Assembly (NCBI RefSeq): GCF_014773275.1
Contig: NZ_JACWMW010000002.1
Span: 248,001-312,000, forward strand
DNA: 64,000 nt
Reading direction: 5' to 3'
Source: Mucilaginibacter rigui
GTDB taxonomy: Bacteria; Bacteroidota; Bacteroidia; Sphingobacteriales; Sphingobacteriaceae
Within the stretch, counting starts at the first letter, position 1, and each line of letters begins with the position of its first letter. The translations under genes and the position numbers were made by a program. The notes below the pieces were generated by a model that saw nothing but the letters and a program-made list of their open reading frames with translations, was not told the origin of the DNA and made no database searches. Of the stretch, positions 15,560 to 24,686 are shown piece by piece.

Positions 15560-16537
15560 TTATATCGCCAGTATCTCTACTATCTTTAAAAAGTTGGGGT
15601 TTATTTCAACATTGTGTTTGCAGGCATGCTCAAACGGTGTGTATGAGATCTCGTTATGGATAACGCCTATCATTTCGTTACGGTGGCCATCCCTTAAAGC
15701 TTCAACAGCGGCAACACCTACGCGGCTTGCCAATACCCTGTCCTGGCATGATGGCCTGCCACCACGCTGGATGTGGCCTAATATAGAAACCCTTGTGTCG
15801 TAATGCGGGAAACGCTCCTTTACGTGGCGACCTATCTCGAAAGCGCCACCTGCGTCATCTCCTTCGGCAACGATTACAATTTTGGATAATTTATCCTTAC
15901 GGCCATGCTCCAGGCGCTCGCAAAGAGCATCAATATTGGTTTTACTTTCCGGAATAACAATAGCTTCCGCGCCTGATGCAATACCGGTACGCAGGGCTAT
16001 CAATCCACTATCGCGGCCCATCACCTCAACAATAAACACCCTGTCGTGAGATTCTGCTGTATCGCGGATCTTATCCACAGCGTCAATTACGGTATTAATG
16101 GCAGTATCATAACCGATGGTAAAATCGGTGCCTAAAAGGTCGTTATCAATAGTGCCGGGTAAACCAACAACCGGGATATCATATTCGGTACCGAATATAC
16201 GTGCCCCGGTAAAAGTACCATCACCACCAATAGCAACAAGGGCATCAACGTTATGCTTCTTTAGCTGGTCGTAAGCCAATCTGCGGCCTTCGGTTGTTTT
16301 AAATTGTTCGCTGCGGGCTGTTTTAAGAATGGTGCCTCCGCGCTGAATGATATTGGAAACAGATTTCCTGTCCATGGTAAAAAATTCACCATTAATCATC
16401 CCCTCGTATCCACGGCGGATACCGGTAACCTCAATTCCATAATAAGTTGCCGAACGTACTACCGCGCGGATGGCGGCATTCATACCTGGTGCATCACCAC
16501 CTGAAGTAAAAACTCCTATATTTTTGATCTGCGTCAT
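15560..16537 (-). CDS. pfkA: 6-phosphofructokinase (ATP-dependent)
   Basis: A 325-residue glycolytic kinase that phosphorylates fructose 6-phosphate. The ATP site G-V-F-T-S-G-G-D-A-P-G-M-N-A-A, then I-G-G-D-G-T-F-T-G-A, the catalytic T-I-D-N-D-L-L-G-T-D and E-V-M-G-R-D-S-G are all present. The Gly in G-G-D-G-T after the phosphate loop is the form typical of ATP-using rather than PPi-using enzymes. The C-terminal I-L-G-H-I-Q-R-G-G is also standard. Length is normal. It is monocistronic and ends at a shared bidirectional terminator. Confidence 0.97.
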   Translation of the reverse strand: MTQIKNIGVFTSGGDAPGMNAAIRAVVRSATYYGIEVTGIRRGYEGMINGEFFTMDRKSVSNIIQRGGTILKTARSEQFKTTEGRRLAYDQLKKHNVDALVAIGGDGTFTGARIFGTEYDIPVVGLPGTIDNDLLGTDFTIGYDTAINTVIDAVDKIRDTAESHDRVFIVEVMGRDSGLIALRTGIASGAEAIVIPESKTNIDALCERLEHGRKDKLSKIVIVAEGDDAGGAFEIGRHVKERFPHYDTRVSILGHIQRGGRPSCQDRVLASRVGVAAVEALRDGHRNEMIGVIHNEISYTPFEHACKHNVEINPNFLKIVEILAI

Positions 16538-16656
16538 TTTTTAAAGGGCGCTGTCGCTTTGTAAGTGTAAACAGAAAGAACTTTACAAAAGCCATACAGG
16601 GTTGCTGCATCGTTTCCGTAAAGTTCCGCGAATTTACACTAATTTTTTTTACCTGC

Positions 16657-18402
16657 CTATTTTTTATAGGCTGCTATCCCACTATCCAGATAGGAAATGA
16701 AGGATTTTATGTCTGTTGCGCCTACCGGTTTAACAAGGGGCTCGCCCTTTTCGTTGGTAATAACATAATAAGGCTGCGCATTTGATCCATATTTGCTTAT
16801 CTCCAGATCGAGCCATTTACCCCCCAGGGTAGTAATATCTTTTCGTTGAACGGGCGAATTATATTGTTCTGCTTTAGGCAATTCCGTTTTATCATCAATT
16901 ACCATTTGCAGTATCACAAAGTCGTTCTGCAACCTCTTTAATACTTCCGGGTAAGGCAAAACGTTTTGCTCCATTTGGCGGCAGTTAACACAATTCCAGC
17001 CGGTAAAGTCAATAAATATGGGCTTATGCAGTTCTTTTGAAAGCTGTACCGCCTGGTCATAATCGTACCATTCATCAAGGCCCTTTACCTTTGGCAGGCG
17101 CTTAAATAGCTCTTCGTATTTCTTTACTTTTATGGTTGATGATGTATTTGCCGGCGTTGCAATAGCAGCACTGCTCCCACCGCCCGAGATATCAAAATCC
17201 TGCGTGCTTAAAGGCGGCAGTAAAGCGCTGATGGCTTTTAACGGCGCGCCCCAAAGGCCGGGCACCATGTATATAGTAAAGGCAAACATGCCCATAGCGA
17301 TGAACGTACGGGTAACCGTTAAATGCGTTACATCACTATCGTGCGAGAATTTGATCTTACCTATAAGGTATAAGCTCATTAATATACCAATGGCTATCCA
17401 AAGGGAAAGAACAACCTCGCGGTCTATCAGGTTCCAATGGTAAGCCAGGTCTACATTCGATAAAAACTTCAGGGCAAATGCGATCTCGATAAACCCAAGG
17501 ATCACCTTAACGCTGTTTAACCACCCGCCAGATTTTGGCAGGCTTTTCAATGCCGATGGGAACGTAGCAAATATGGTAAACGGCAAAGCAATAGCCAGCG
17601 AAAAACCAAACATCACCACTGCCGGGGCAAGCCTGTCGCCTTTGGTAAACGCGCTTGAAAGCACACCGCCAATAGCAGGGCCAGTACATGAGAATGATAC
17701 GACTACCAACGTAGCAGCCATAAAGAAGATCCCCGCAAAGCCACCTTTATCAGAGTTGGCGTCGAGCTTGTTTGCTAATGAACTGGGCAGTGTAATCTCA
17801 AATGCGCCAAGGAATGAAGCCCCGAACACTACCAGCATCAAAAAGAAAAAGAAATTGAAGATGCCATTAGTAGCCAGACCATTCAACGCAGCTGGACCAA
17901 ATATAATGGTGATCAGCAGGCCAAAAACTACATATATAAATATAATGGAGAACCCATACAGGCATGATTGCCAGATAGCGCTGGCCCTGCTTCCCCCTCT
18001 TTTTGTAAAAAAGCTAACCGTTAATGGCAACATAGGATAAACACAAGGCAATAAAAATGCCGCGAAACCACCTAAAAAGCCAATAATAAATAATTGCCAA
18101 AGGCTTTTGGGGATATCGGTTGTGTTGGTATCTGCTTTAATTGTTGTGGCATCCGTTTTACTCACACCTGCTTTTGCAACAGAATCTGCCTTTATTTTAG
18201 CCAGCGAATCTGCGCTTTTTTTGTTGGCGATGACCTGCTGAGAGGCCGATGGCACCTCCGTAAATTCCACATCATTTGTAGAAACAGTGTCGGGCGTTTG
18301 CGCTCTAAGCTGTTTCGGTGCTAAAACCACAAAAGCAAAAATGGCTACTAAAAACAAGAATACGCTGCGCAGCAGGGTGCGTTTAATGGCTGTTGTCTTC
18401 AT
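16657..18402 (-). CDS. dsbD: DsbD-type thiol:disulfide interchange membrane protein with thioredoxin domain
   Basis: A 581-residue protein that carries reducing equivalents across the inner membrane. After a signal/anchor helix and a low-complexity linker, about eight hydrophobic helices follow (residues 105-400), including G-F-A-A-F-L-L-P-C-V-Y-P-M-L-P-L and F-S-C-T-G-P, which hold the two membrane cysteines. The C-terminal thioredoxin-like domain has F-T-G-W-N-C-V-N-C-R-Q-M-E near residue 470. The N-terminal receptor domain of classical DsbD is absent here and is encoded by the gene four bases upstream. It is third in the birA operon. Confidence 0.92.
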   Translation of the reverse strand: MKTTAIKRTLLRSVFLFLVAIFAFVVLAPKQLRAQTPDTVSTNDVEFTEVPSASQQVIANKKSADSLAKIKADSVAKAGVSKTDATTIKADTNTTDIPKSLWQLFIIGFLGGFAAFLLPCVYPMLPLTVSFFTKRGGSRASAIWQSCLYGFSIIFIYVVFGLLITIIFGPAALNGLATNGIFNFFFFLMLVVFGASFLGAFEITLPSSLANKLDANSDKGGFAGIFFMAATLVVVSFSCTGPAIGGVLSSAFTKGDRLAPAVVMFGFSLAIALPFTIFATFPSALKSLPKSGGWLNSVKVILGFIEIAFALKFLSNVDLAYHWNLIDREVVLSLWIAIGILMSLYLIGKIKFSHDSDVTHLTVTRTFIAMGMFAFTIYMVPGLWGAPLKAISALLPPLSTQDFDISGGGSSAAIATPANTSSTIKVKKYEELFKRLPKVKGLDEWYDYDQAVQLSKELHKPIFIDFTGWNCVNCRQMEQNVLPYPEVLKRLQNDFVILQMVIDDKTELPKAEQYNSPVQRKDITTLGGKWLDLEISKYGSNAQPYYVITNEKGEPLVKPVGATDIKSFISYLDSGIAAYKK

Positions 18403-18406
18403 TATA

Positions 18407-18859
18407 TTATTTACCTAACGGGATAGAAAACTCTACTTCGTCTGGCGGAAGACATTTTGAATCGTTACAGGTCATAAACTCCAGCTTACCTTTAACTGCT
18501 GAAGCCTTTGCCGATTTAAGTTTTACCTTTTGCTGAAATACAACCGAGTTTTCAAAGTAGCCAACATTCATACCGAAAGTTTTTTCGTACTTGGTTATAG
18601 GCGTTGGTTCGCTGGGTTTGCCAACCAATGCGTATTCTTTTGACGGGGCAAAAGTAAAGCTCGTCTTAATTGGCCCGCCTTCTTTAACATTTTGTGAATA
18701 GATATGCCAGCCCTGGTCAATAGTAGCCTTTATCAATACAACAGCATCTGTCGCGCTGATTTTTTTAGCCGCGTACGACCATTTTACGTGCGATTCTATC
18801 TGTGCCTTTGCACCTATAGTTATTAATAATGCGGTAACCGCTAAAAATAATCTCTTCAT
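18407..18859 (-). CDS. Periplasmic DsbD N-terminal-like domain protein
   Basis: A 150-residue exported protein (signal peptide M-K-R-L-F-L-A-V-T-A-L-L, with a cleavage site after A-K-A) that matches the DsbC/DsbD N-terminal (PF11412-type) immunoglobulin-like domain. Landmarks are I-D-Q-G-W-H-I-Y-S-Q-N near the start, and the redox pair T-C-N-D-S-K-C-L-P-P at the end, as in DsbD-alpha. It should receive electrons from the downstream membrane protein and pass them to oxidised periplasmic proteins or cytochrome maturation. It is located between birA (one base) and dsbD (four bases). Confidence 0.9.
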   Translation of the reverse strand: MKRLFLAVTALLITIGAKAQIESHVKWSYAAKKISATDAVVLIKATIDQGWHIYSQNVKEGGPIKTSFTFAPSKEYALVGKPSEPTPITKYEKTFGMNVGYFENSVVFQQKVKLKSAKASAVKGKLEFMTCNDSKCLPPDEVEFSIPLGK

Positions 18860-18860
18860 C

Positions 18861-19631
18861 TTATTTATTTAAAAATTCTATTTCTTTTAAGTTATATTCC
18901 TGTTCGCCGTTTTGTTGCTTTACTACAAGCAAACCGTTTTCTTTAACATTTATTATAGTGCCTTCAAAAATATGACCGTTCGACTTAAATTGTCGAACTT
19001 CGTTTAACCAATATAGTCGGCTTAAGTACATATTCCTTACAAACTCCAGCCTTCCGGCTTTTAGGTGCAGATAATAGCCCTCAATGTGGTTGCAAATTTC
19101 TGCTAATATATTTTTTAATTCATAATCCTTCTGTAATATCTTCTTTATAGAAGTAGCATTAACCGCGTCGGGTGCAAAAACCTCCTGGTTTACGTTAAGC
19201 CCGATACCTATAACCGAGTGCTTTATCTGGCTGCCCTGCAATATGTTTTCAATAAGCATCCCGCCAAGTTTGCTATCATCAAAATAAATATCATTTGGCC
19301 ATTTTATCTTCAGGCTGTCACGCAACAGGGGGTACAGTGCGTCATATACACCCATGCTAACGGCACAGGTAAGGTAAAACTGCTGCGATGCCGATAAAAA
19401 AGATGGGCGTAACAATATGCTGAAGGTTAAATTTTTGCCCGGCTCTGCATGCCAGGTGTTATTGCGCTGGCCACGGCCCGCAAACTGGCGCTCTGCCATA
19501 ATGACCGTTCCATCAGGTACTGGCTTGGAATTTGACAGGATATTTTTAAGGAATGTGTTTGTAGAGTCAACTTCTTTTAGTGTCACTAAATTTTGTCCAA
19601 CAAATAATCCTGAAAATATGTTATTTTGCAA
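18861..19631 (-). CDS. birA: Biotin--[acetyl-CoA-carboxylase] ligase
   Basis: A 256-residue biotin protein ligase that activates biotin with ATP and attaches it to carboxylase carrier domains. E-V-D-S-T-N-T opens the catalytic domain. The ligase loop G-R-G-Q-R-N-N-T-W is present, and the core K-W-P-N-D-I-Y-F and G-G-M-L-I-E-N follow. G-I-G-L-N-V-N-Q is the biotin pocket. No N-terminal DNA-binding domain is present, so it is a class I (non-repressor) enzyme. First gene of an operon with the split DsbD; divergent from rsfS. Confidence 0.94.
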   Translation of the reverse strand: MQNNIFSGLFVGQNLVTLKEVDSTNTFLKNILSNSKPVPDGTVIMAERQFAGRGQRNNTWHAEPGKNLTFSILLRPSFLSASQQFYLTCAVSMGVYDALYPLLRDSLKIKWPNDIYFDDSKLGGMLIENILQGSQIKHSVIGIGLNVNQEVFAPDAVNATSIKKILQKDYELKNILAEICNHIEGYYLHLKAGRLEFVRNMYLSRLYWLNEVRQFKSNGHIFEGTIINVKENGLLVVKQQNGEQEYNLKEIEFLNK

Positions 19632-19678
19632 CGTATAATATTATTAAACCCGAAATCGTTCAAAACTAAATCTTTTTA

Positions 19679-20053
19679 ATGGTAAAAAGTAAAGTGATAA
19701 ATGAATCCGCCTATATTTCTGAACTTGCCATACATGGCATGCAGGAAAAAAAGGGGAATGATCTGGTAAGGCTTGATCTTCGTAATATAAACAGTTCGGT
19801 AGCAGATTACTTTGTAATTTGCCATGCCGATTCGGCCACACAGGTAAAAGCAATTGCACATAGTGTTGAGGAAGAAATTTATAAAGCTATACAACAGAAC
19901 CCCTGGCGCAAAGAGGGGCTTGAGCATGGCGAATGGATACTGCTGGATTATATAGATGTTGTCATACACATCTTCAGGACCGACAAACGAGAGTTTTATG
20001 GTGTTGAAGACCTATGGGGTGATGCTGAAATTAAAAGCTATAAAAGCGCTTAA
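19679..20053 (+). CDS. rsfS: Ribosome silencing factor RsfS
   Basis: A 124-residue RsfS/Iojap family protein that binds L14 on the 50S subunit and blocks subunit joining under starvation. It contains K-K-G-N-D-L-V-R-L-D-L-R, the signature Y-F-V-I-C-H-A-D-S-A-T-Q-V-K-A-I-A, and W-I-L-L-D-Y-I-D-V-V-I-H-I-F, then R-E-F-Y-G-V-E-D-L-W-G-D-A. Length is normal. It sits 60 bases upstream of ftsH, a common Bacteroidota pairing, probably on one transcript. Confidence 0.95.
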   Translation: MVKSKVINESAYISELAIHGMQEKKGNDLVRLDLRNINSSVADYFVICHADSATQVKAIAHSVEEEIYKAIQQNPWRKEGLEHGEWILLDYIDVVIHIFRTDKREFYGVEDLWGDAEIKSYKSA

Positions 20054-20113
20054 GAAAGCTCAAATTAATACCCTTTTAAATTACTAACAGATTGATACTT
20101 GAGCTTGTAGAAC

Positions 20114-22225
20114 ATGGAAATTAAAGATAAGAAGTCAGATTCCCCAAAACCTTTACGCAAGGTTCCGAATAAAAAAGTTACACCAAAACCACCAAAGTTT
20201 AACCTGATGTGGCTTTACGCCATTGCTATTATTGGTATATTGGTAGTGCCTACACTTATGAGCGGCGGCACCGGAAAATCAATAGATTTTCAAAGGTTTA
20301 GCACCAGGATGCTTCGCACCGGCGATGTTGAAAAAATTGTGGCCTACAAAAATGGCGACCTGGTAACCGCCGAAGTTTTTATTAAAAAAGACAGTTTAAC
20401 AAAGCCCGAATACGCCGATGCCGGAAAAGGGCAACGCGGCCTGGGCGTATCTAACGACCCTCAGTATAATTTTACTGACGCCTCTTACGAAAGCTTAAAG
20501 CAATCTATCGCGGCAGCACAAAAAGATGTACCCGATGCGCAAAAAACCGCTATTGAATACCAGCAAGGTAAAGAAAACCTGCTAAGCAACTGGCTGGTGC
20601 AATGTGTTATAATGGCAGTGCTGCTTGTTGGTGTATGGTTGTTTATAATGCGCCGTATGGGCGGTGGTGCTGGTGGTGGCGCAGGTGGCCAGATCTTTAA
20701 CATTGGTAAATCAAAAGCTACCTTGTTTGATAAAGAAGCCCAGGTATCGGTTACATTTAATGATGTTGCCGGGCTTGAAGAGGCCAAACAAGAGGTTATG
20801 GAGATTGTAGATTTCCTTAAAAATCCTAAAAAATATACCAATCTGGGTGGTAAAATACCAAAAGGTGCATTGCTGGTTGGTTCGCCGGGTACCGGTAAAA
20901 CGTTATTGGCCAAAGCCGTTGCAGGAGAGGCACAGGTACCTTTCTTCTCGCTGTCGGGTTCCGACTTTGTGGAAATGTTTGTGGGTGTGGGTGCGTCACG
21001 TGTTCGCGACTTGTTCAAACAGGCAAAAGATAAAGCCCCTTGTATCATCTTTATTGATGAGATCGATGCTATTGGCCGTGCCCGTGGTAAAAACACGATG
21101 ATGGGTGGCAATGATGAGCGCGAAAACACCCTGAACCAGTTACTGGTTGAGATGGATGGTTTCGGTACCGATAGCGGCATTATTATACTTGCTGCAACTA
21201 ACCGCCCTGATGTACTTGATAGCGCACTAATGCGCCCGGGGCGTTTTGACAGGCAGGTATCTATTGACAAACCCGATTTGATTGGCCGCGAGCAGATCTT
21301 TAAGGTTCACTTAAAACCTGTTAAGGTGGCAGAAGGAGTTGATGCTAAAAAACTATCGGCACAAACCCCTGGTTTTGCGGGTGCAGAAATTGCTAACGTT
21401 TGTAACGAAGCCGCTTTAATAGCTGCCCGTAAAAACAAAGAGGCCGTTGATATGCAGGATTTTCAGGATGCTATTGACCGTGTTATTGGTGGTTTAGAGA
21501 AGAAGAACAAGATCATCTCTCCGGAAGAAAAACGCATTGTGGCTTACCACGAAGCTGGCCACGCTATTGCAGGCTGGTTCCTGGAGCATGCCGATCCGTT
21601 GGTGAAGGTGTCTATAGTGCCGCGTGGTGTTGCTGCATTGGGTTATGCCCAGTATTTGCCGAAAGAACAATTCCTGTATACTACAGAGCAATTGCTTGAC
21701 GGCATGAGCATGACCATGGGTGGCCGTGTTGCCGAGGATCTTACTTTCGGTAAAATCTCAACCGGTGCGCAAAACGATCTGGAACGTATTACCAAACTGG
21801 CTTATGCCATGGTTACCATATACGGTATGAACGAAAAAGTGGGTAACGTTTCTTTCAACGATACACAAGGCGAATACCAGTTTAATAAACCATATTCAGA
21901 AAAAACTTCTGAATTGATAGATAACGAGGTGCGTGCTCTTATTGGTGATGTTTACCAAAGCACAAAACGTTTGCTGACCGAAAAGCGCGATGGTTTAGAG
22001 AAACTGGCCAACAAGTTGATAGAGAAAGAAATTTTATTCCAGTCGGATCTGGAAGAGATATTGGGCAAACGCCCGTTTGATAACCGCACCACTTATGATG
22101 AATTTGTGAATGGCCCGGAATCAAACCAGGACCCGGCTGCACAAAACCTGGTTCATGAAGGTGTTGGTGATCACTCCGGTACCTTTGATAGGAACCCTGA
22201 AGAAACCGATGCAACTAAAGAATAA
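20114..22225 (+). CDS. ftsH: ATP-dependent zinc metalloprotease FtsH
   Basis: A 703-residue membrane-bound AAA+ protease that degrades misassembled membrane proteins and short-lived regulators. Two membrane helices (about 32-50 and 160-177) flank a periplasmic domain. The AAA module has Walker A G-S-P-G-T-G-K-T near residue 255, Walker [12 protein letters not shown], the pore loop F-V-E-M-F-V-G-V-G and the second region of homology [10 protein letters not shown]. The peptidase H-E-A-G-H is near residue 480. An acidic, low-complexity C-terminal tail is not conserved. Follows rsfS and is closed by a terminator. Confidence 0.97.
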   Translation: MEIKDKKSDSPKPLRKVPNKKVTPKPPKFNLMWLYAIAIIGILVVPTLMSGGTGKSIDFQRFSTRMLRTGDVEKIVAYKNGDLVTAEVFIKKDSLTKPEYADAGKGQRGLGVSNDPQYNFTDASYESLKQSIAAAQKDVPDAQKTAIEYQQGKENLLSNWLVQCVIMAVLLVGVWLFIMRRMGGGAGGGAGGQIFNIGKSKATLFDKEAQVSVTFNDVAGLEEAKQEVMEIVDFLKNPKKYTNLGGKIPKGALLVGSPGTGKTLLAKAVAGEAQVPFFSLSGSDFVEMFVGVGASRVRDLFKQAKDKAPCIIFIDEIDAIGRARGKNTMMGGNDERENTLNQLLVEMDGFGTDSGIIILAATNRPDVLDSALMRPGRFDRQVSIDKPDLIGREQIFKVHLKPVKVAEGVDAKKLSAQTPGFAGAEIANVCNEAALIAARKNKEAVDMQDFQDAIDRVIGGLEKKNKIISPEEKRIVAYHEAGHAIAGWFLEHADPLVKVSIVPRGVAALGYAQYLPKEQFLYTTEQLLDGMSMTMGGRVAEDLTFGKISTGAQNDLERITKLAYAMVTIYGMNEKVGNVSFNDTQGEYQFNKPYSEKTSELIDNEVRALIGDVYQSTKRLLTEKRDGLEKLANKLIEKEILFQSDLEEILGKRPFDNRTTYDEFVNGPESNQDPAAQNLVHEGVGDHSGTFDRNPEETDATKE

Positions 22226-22241
22226 TTTTTAAGTTCGAAGT

Positions 22242-22279
22242 AAAAAGTCGTAAGTCTGGCAAAGGCTTGCGACTTTTTG
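22242..22279 (+). terminator. Terminator after ftsH
   Basis: AAAAAGTCG and CGACTTTTT arms with an inner AAG/CTT pair, followed by a T-rich stretch, 17 bases after the ftsH stop. Confidence 0.65.
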
Positions 22280-22306
22280 CTTTATACTTATTACTTTTGA
22301 TTTTAC

Positions 22307-22945
22307 ATGAGGGATATTACTACATCTAAAGAAAAGCTGTTAAAAAAGGTGCGCAAAGCGCTTTTAGAGAAACGCGATAACCCCTATCCAAATCTGGAAG
22401 ACCTACCTATGTATCCGCCAACCGACGAGATGCTGGAAGTACTTTTTGCTGAAGAGTTTACAGCTGTTAGCGGCCAGTTTGTTTTTTGCGAAGATGAGGT
22501 GCAGTTTATAGAAAACCTGCTGGAGCTTGCCGAAGAACGTAAATGGCATAAAATATATTGCTGGGAGCCAGCTTTGCAGGACATGCTTAAACAGTACGAT
22601 TACCCCTTTTTTGAAACCGATAAAGATTTTGACCAGGCCGAAGTTGGCTTTACCCTTTGCGAAGCTTTGATAGCCCGTAACGGCACCATATTGCTTTCAA
22701 ACGGCAATGCAGCAGGCAGGCGTTTAAGCATTTACCCCCCGGTACACATTGTATTGGCATATACCTCACAATTGGTGCTAGATCTTAAAGACGGTTTTAA
22801 ACTGCTGAAGGAAAAATACGGCACCGGCATTCCATCTATGATAACCCATGTAACAGGCCCAAGCCGTACTGCCGATATTGAAAAAACACTTGTTTTGGGG
22901 GCCCACGGCCCTAAAGAACTGTTTGTTTTTTTATTGGATGGATAG
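22307..22945 (+). CDS. LUD domain (LutC/YkgG-like) protein
   Basis: A 212-residue protein of the LUD (DUF162) family, related to LutC of the lactate oxidation complex. The family pattern is visible: K-E-K-L-L-K-K-V-R-K-A-L at the start, V-G-F-T-L-C-E-A-L-I-A-R-N-G-T, then G-N-A-A-G-R-R-L-S and the terminal I-T-H-V-T-G-P-S-R-T-A-D-I-E with G-A-H-G-P. No lutA or lutB lies nearby, so lactate oxidation is not supported by context. In Bacteroidota this gene often follows ftsH. TACTTTTG eight bases before the ATG resembles a -7 element. Confidence 0.85.
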   Translation: MRDITTSKEKLLKKVRKALLEKRDNPYPNLEDLPMYPPTDEMLEVLFAEEFTAVSGQFVFCEDEVQFIENLLELAEERKWHKIYCWEPALQDMLKQYDYPFFETDKDFDQAEVGFTLCEALIARNGTILLSNGNAAGRRLSIYPPVHIVLAYTSQLVLDLKDGFKLLKEKYGTGIPSMITHVTGPSRTADIEKTLVLGAHGPKELFVFLLDG

Positions 22946-23024
22946 TAGAGCGTGATTTCCAGAGCGAAGAGCGCGACTCATACCGATCACTACCGCTCCT
23001 TTCAAAATAACGCGCTTATCACCT

Positions 23025-24128
23025 CTATCTCTCTACTTCTCTTAAAATATTCAACTCATCCAGCTTACACTCCTCCAACACCACCCTTTCGCTCGCCTTT
23101 TTGTTATAAGCCCATTTTATCAAACGGATATAGCCATCTGCTATCTCTATCCCGGTGATATCGCCATCATTAAAACAACAGCAGCCAGTGTTAAAATAAG
23201 TATCCAGGTAGCCATTAAAATCAGGTGGCGTATTCCCCTGCAGGTGCAGGCTGGTTATTTTTTTTTCAAACTCCGCTACTTTGGAAACATCGTTATCGGT
23301 TCTGGCTTTATCAAGGCGTATGTAAAGATTTTCCAGCTCGGTTAGCGACCGGAATACCGGCTGGTGCGTGTGCCCGGTTATCAGCAGTGTGTTTTTGCGC
23401 TGGCTGCTCCATTCGTACATAATGCGGTTATGATCTGTTTTTAGCTGGTTGTTATAGGCCGGCGTGTTAGGGTTTATGCGAAGGTAGCCCTGCAATGGCC
23501 CCCAAACGTCAGACACGAACCACTTGCTGAACCAATTGCCATCGCTTTGCAGATCGCCCTGGTGGCCATGGGTCATAAATATCTCTAACGGTTTACCATT
23601 CACCTGCGTTTGTAAAACGGCTCCTTCATAAACCCTTATAGCTTTGCCGTAAATTTGCAACAGGCTTACCATTGCAAGCGGGTCGTTACCCCAGTACAGG
23701 TCATGGTTGCCAAATATCTTTACAAACCGGTCCTGCTCCATAAATAGCTTCTCTTTCTCGAACGTTGGTTTGTTGTGCCGCTTTACGGTTATAAACAGGT
23801 TTTCCCAAAGCTCTTCGCTATCGCCCAGGTTTATATAAATAAATTTTTCGCGGTTATAATGATCAAGCGCGGCCAGGTAGTTCTTTGCCGAAAGGGCGAA
23901 TATATCGGCCCCGTCCCTTGCTCCTTTATGCTGATCAGAAAAGATAATGAACTTATCTTTTTCAGGGGCGAATGGTATTACCAGTCCATTTTTACCCGGC
24001 TTGGTAATGATGCTTTTATATAGCGAATTTAATGCCTTATTAACCCTTGCCTTATCCGGCCTTGATGAGAATTTATCGGCTAGGCGCGATACGGGTTTAT
24101 AAAGCAGGCGTTGTAAAAAGCGGCGCAT
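23025..24128 (-). CDS. Calcineurin-like metallophosphoesterase
   Basis: A 367-residue cytoplasmic phosphoesterase. The dinuclear metal motifs come in order: F-S-D-Q-H-K-G (D-x-H), N-L-G-D-S-E-E-L (G-D), G-N-H-D-L-Y-W (G-N-H-D), T-H-G-H-Q-G-D and G-H-T-H-Q-P (G-H-x-H). A C-terminal segment of about 100 residues follows (N-T-G-C-C-C-F-N). The substrate is unknown; the fold is shared by nucleotidases and UDP-diacylglucosamine hydrolases. Its ATG lies inside the 3' arm of a strong hairpin that resembles the terminator of the upstream genes. No other in-frame ATG exists between that point and the previous stop. Confidence 0.85.
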   Translation of the reverse strand: MRRFLQRLLYKPVSRLADKFSSRPDKARVNKALNSLYKSIITKPGKNGLVIPFAPEKDKFIIFSDQHKGARDGADIFALSAKNYLAALDHYNREKFIYINLGDSEELWENLFITVKRHNKPTFEKEKLFMEQDRFVKIFGNHDLYWGNDPLAMVSLLQIYGKAIRVYEGAVLQTQVNGKPLEIFMTHGHQGDLQSDGNWFSKWFVSDVWGPLQGYLRINPNTPAYNNQLKTDHNRIMYEWSSQRKNTLLITGHTHQPVFRSLTELENLYIRLDKARTDNDVSKVAEFEKKITSLHLQGNTPPDFNGYLDTYFNTGCCCFNDGDITGIEIADGYIRLIKWAYNKKASERVVLEECKLDELNILREVER

Positions 24129-24150
24129 GTGGGGATTAACATGCGCCGCT
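24119..24150 (-). terminator. 12-bp perfect hairpin plus T-run overlapping the phosphoesterase start codon
   Basis: AGCGGCGCATGT and ACATGCGCCGCT surround an 8-base loop, and the minus strand continues with TTTTTA. It should terminate the outer membrane protein/lipoprotein transcript. The start codon of the next gene (24126-24128) is within the hairpin's 3' arm. Confidence 0.75.
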
Positions 24151-24176
24151 GATAATTGTGTGATAAGGTTTAAGAA

Positions 24177-24659
24177 TTAATACTTGCCGCTGCCGGTTAT
24201 GGTAACCCGTTCATCTGTTAGCAGATCTATCATGTTAACAGAAAACTCGTACGAAGTGGAACTCTTTTTGGTAACGGTTCCCCCTGTTGATGAATACACA
24301 GTATTGCTGTTTGGAACACATACGGCATATAGTTTTGATGAAAACCCGGTGTTATCATCAAAATTAACAACATTGCTTGTGCCACTGCTACCAGTTGGCA
24401 TGTTATACACAGTGAAAGACGCGCCGGTGCTTGACGCGATGATCACATCAATATTACCAGATACGCCGCTTGTTGCAGGTATTGACTGGCATGGCCCGCT
24501 AAATTTTGTACCCATTATGGTAAATGTACCGGTTGCACCCGCGCCGATATCGTCGTTTCCGCTATCATCCTTTTTACAGCTACCCAAAAAGGCTACCACC
24601 ATTAAAAGCAGCAGGCTTTTTACAAATAAATTTCTTTTTAAAGTTTTCATATTGTTCAT
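24177..24659 (-). CDS. Predicted lipoprotein of unknown function
   Basis: A 160-residue protein with a lipoprotein signal ending in F-L-G-S-C-K-K-D-D. The mature part is rich in Ser, Thr and Gly and reads as a series of beta strands (T-G-T-F-T-I-M-G-T-K-F), ending in V-T-I-T-G-S-G-K-Y. No family recognised. The ATG at 24650 (M-K-T-L-K-R-N) is an alternative start. It follows the beta-barrel protein gene by 27 bases and probably shares its transcript, so the two may work together at the outer membrane. An equally long frame on the other strand is a shadow. Confidence 0.72.
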   Translation of the reverse strand: MNNMKTLKRNLFVKSLLLLMVVAFLGSCKKDDSGNDDIGAGATGTFTIMGTKFSGPCQSIPATSGVSGNIDVIIASSTGASFTVYNMPTGSSGTSNVVNFDDNTGFSSKLYAVCVPNSNTVYSSTGGTVTKKSSTSYEFSVNMIDLLTDERVTITGSGKY

Positions 24660-24686
24660 GTGTTAGTGCTTGTTTATAAATAGATT

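Noticed and set aside
20485-21270. 261-codon minus-strand frame inside ftsH
   Set aside because: It is a shadow of ftsH, which shows full AAA and peptidase motifs; the shadow is Ser/Pro/Arg-rich without any motif.
22307-22945. Lactate utilisation role for the LUD protein
   Set aside because: The fold fits LutC, but lutA and lutB are absent nearby, so only the domain name is supported.
24184-24666. 160-codon plus-strand frame opposite the lipoprotein gene
   Set aside because: The minus-strand frame has a clear lipoprotein signal and an operon partner; the plus-strand product has no family likeness and an improbable Pro/Val-rich composition.
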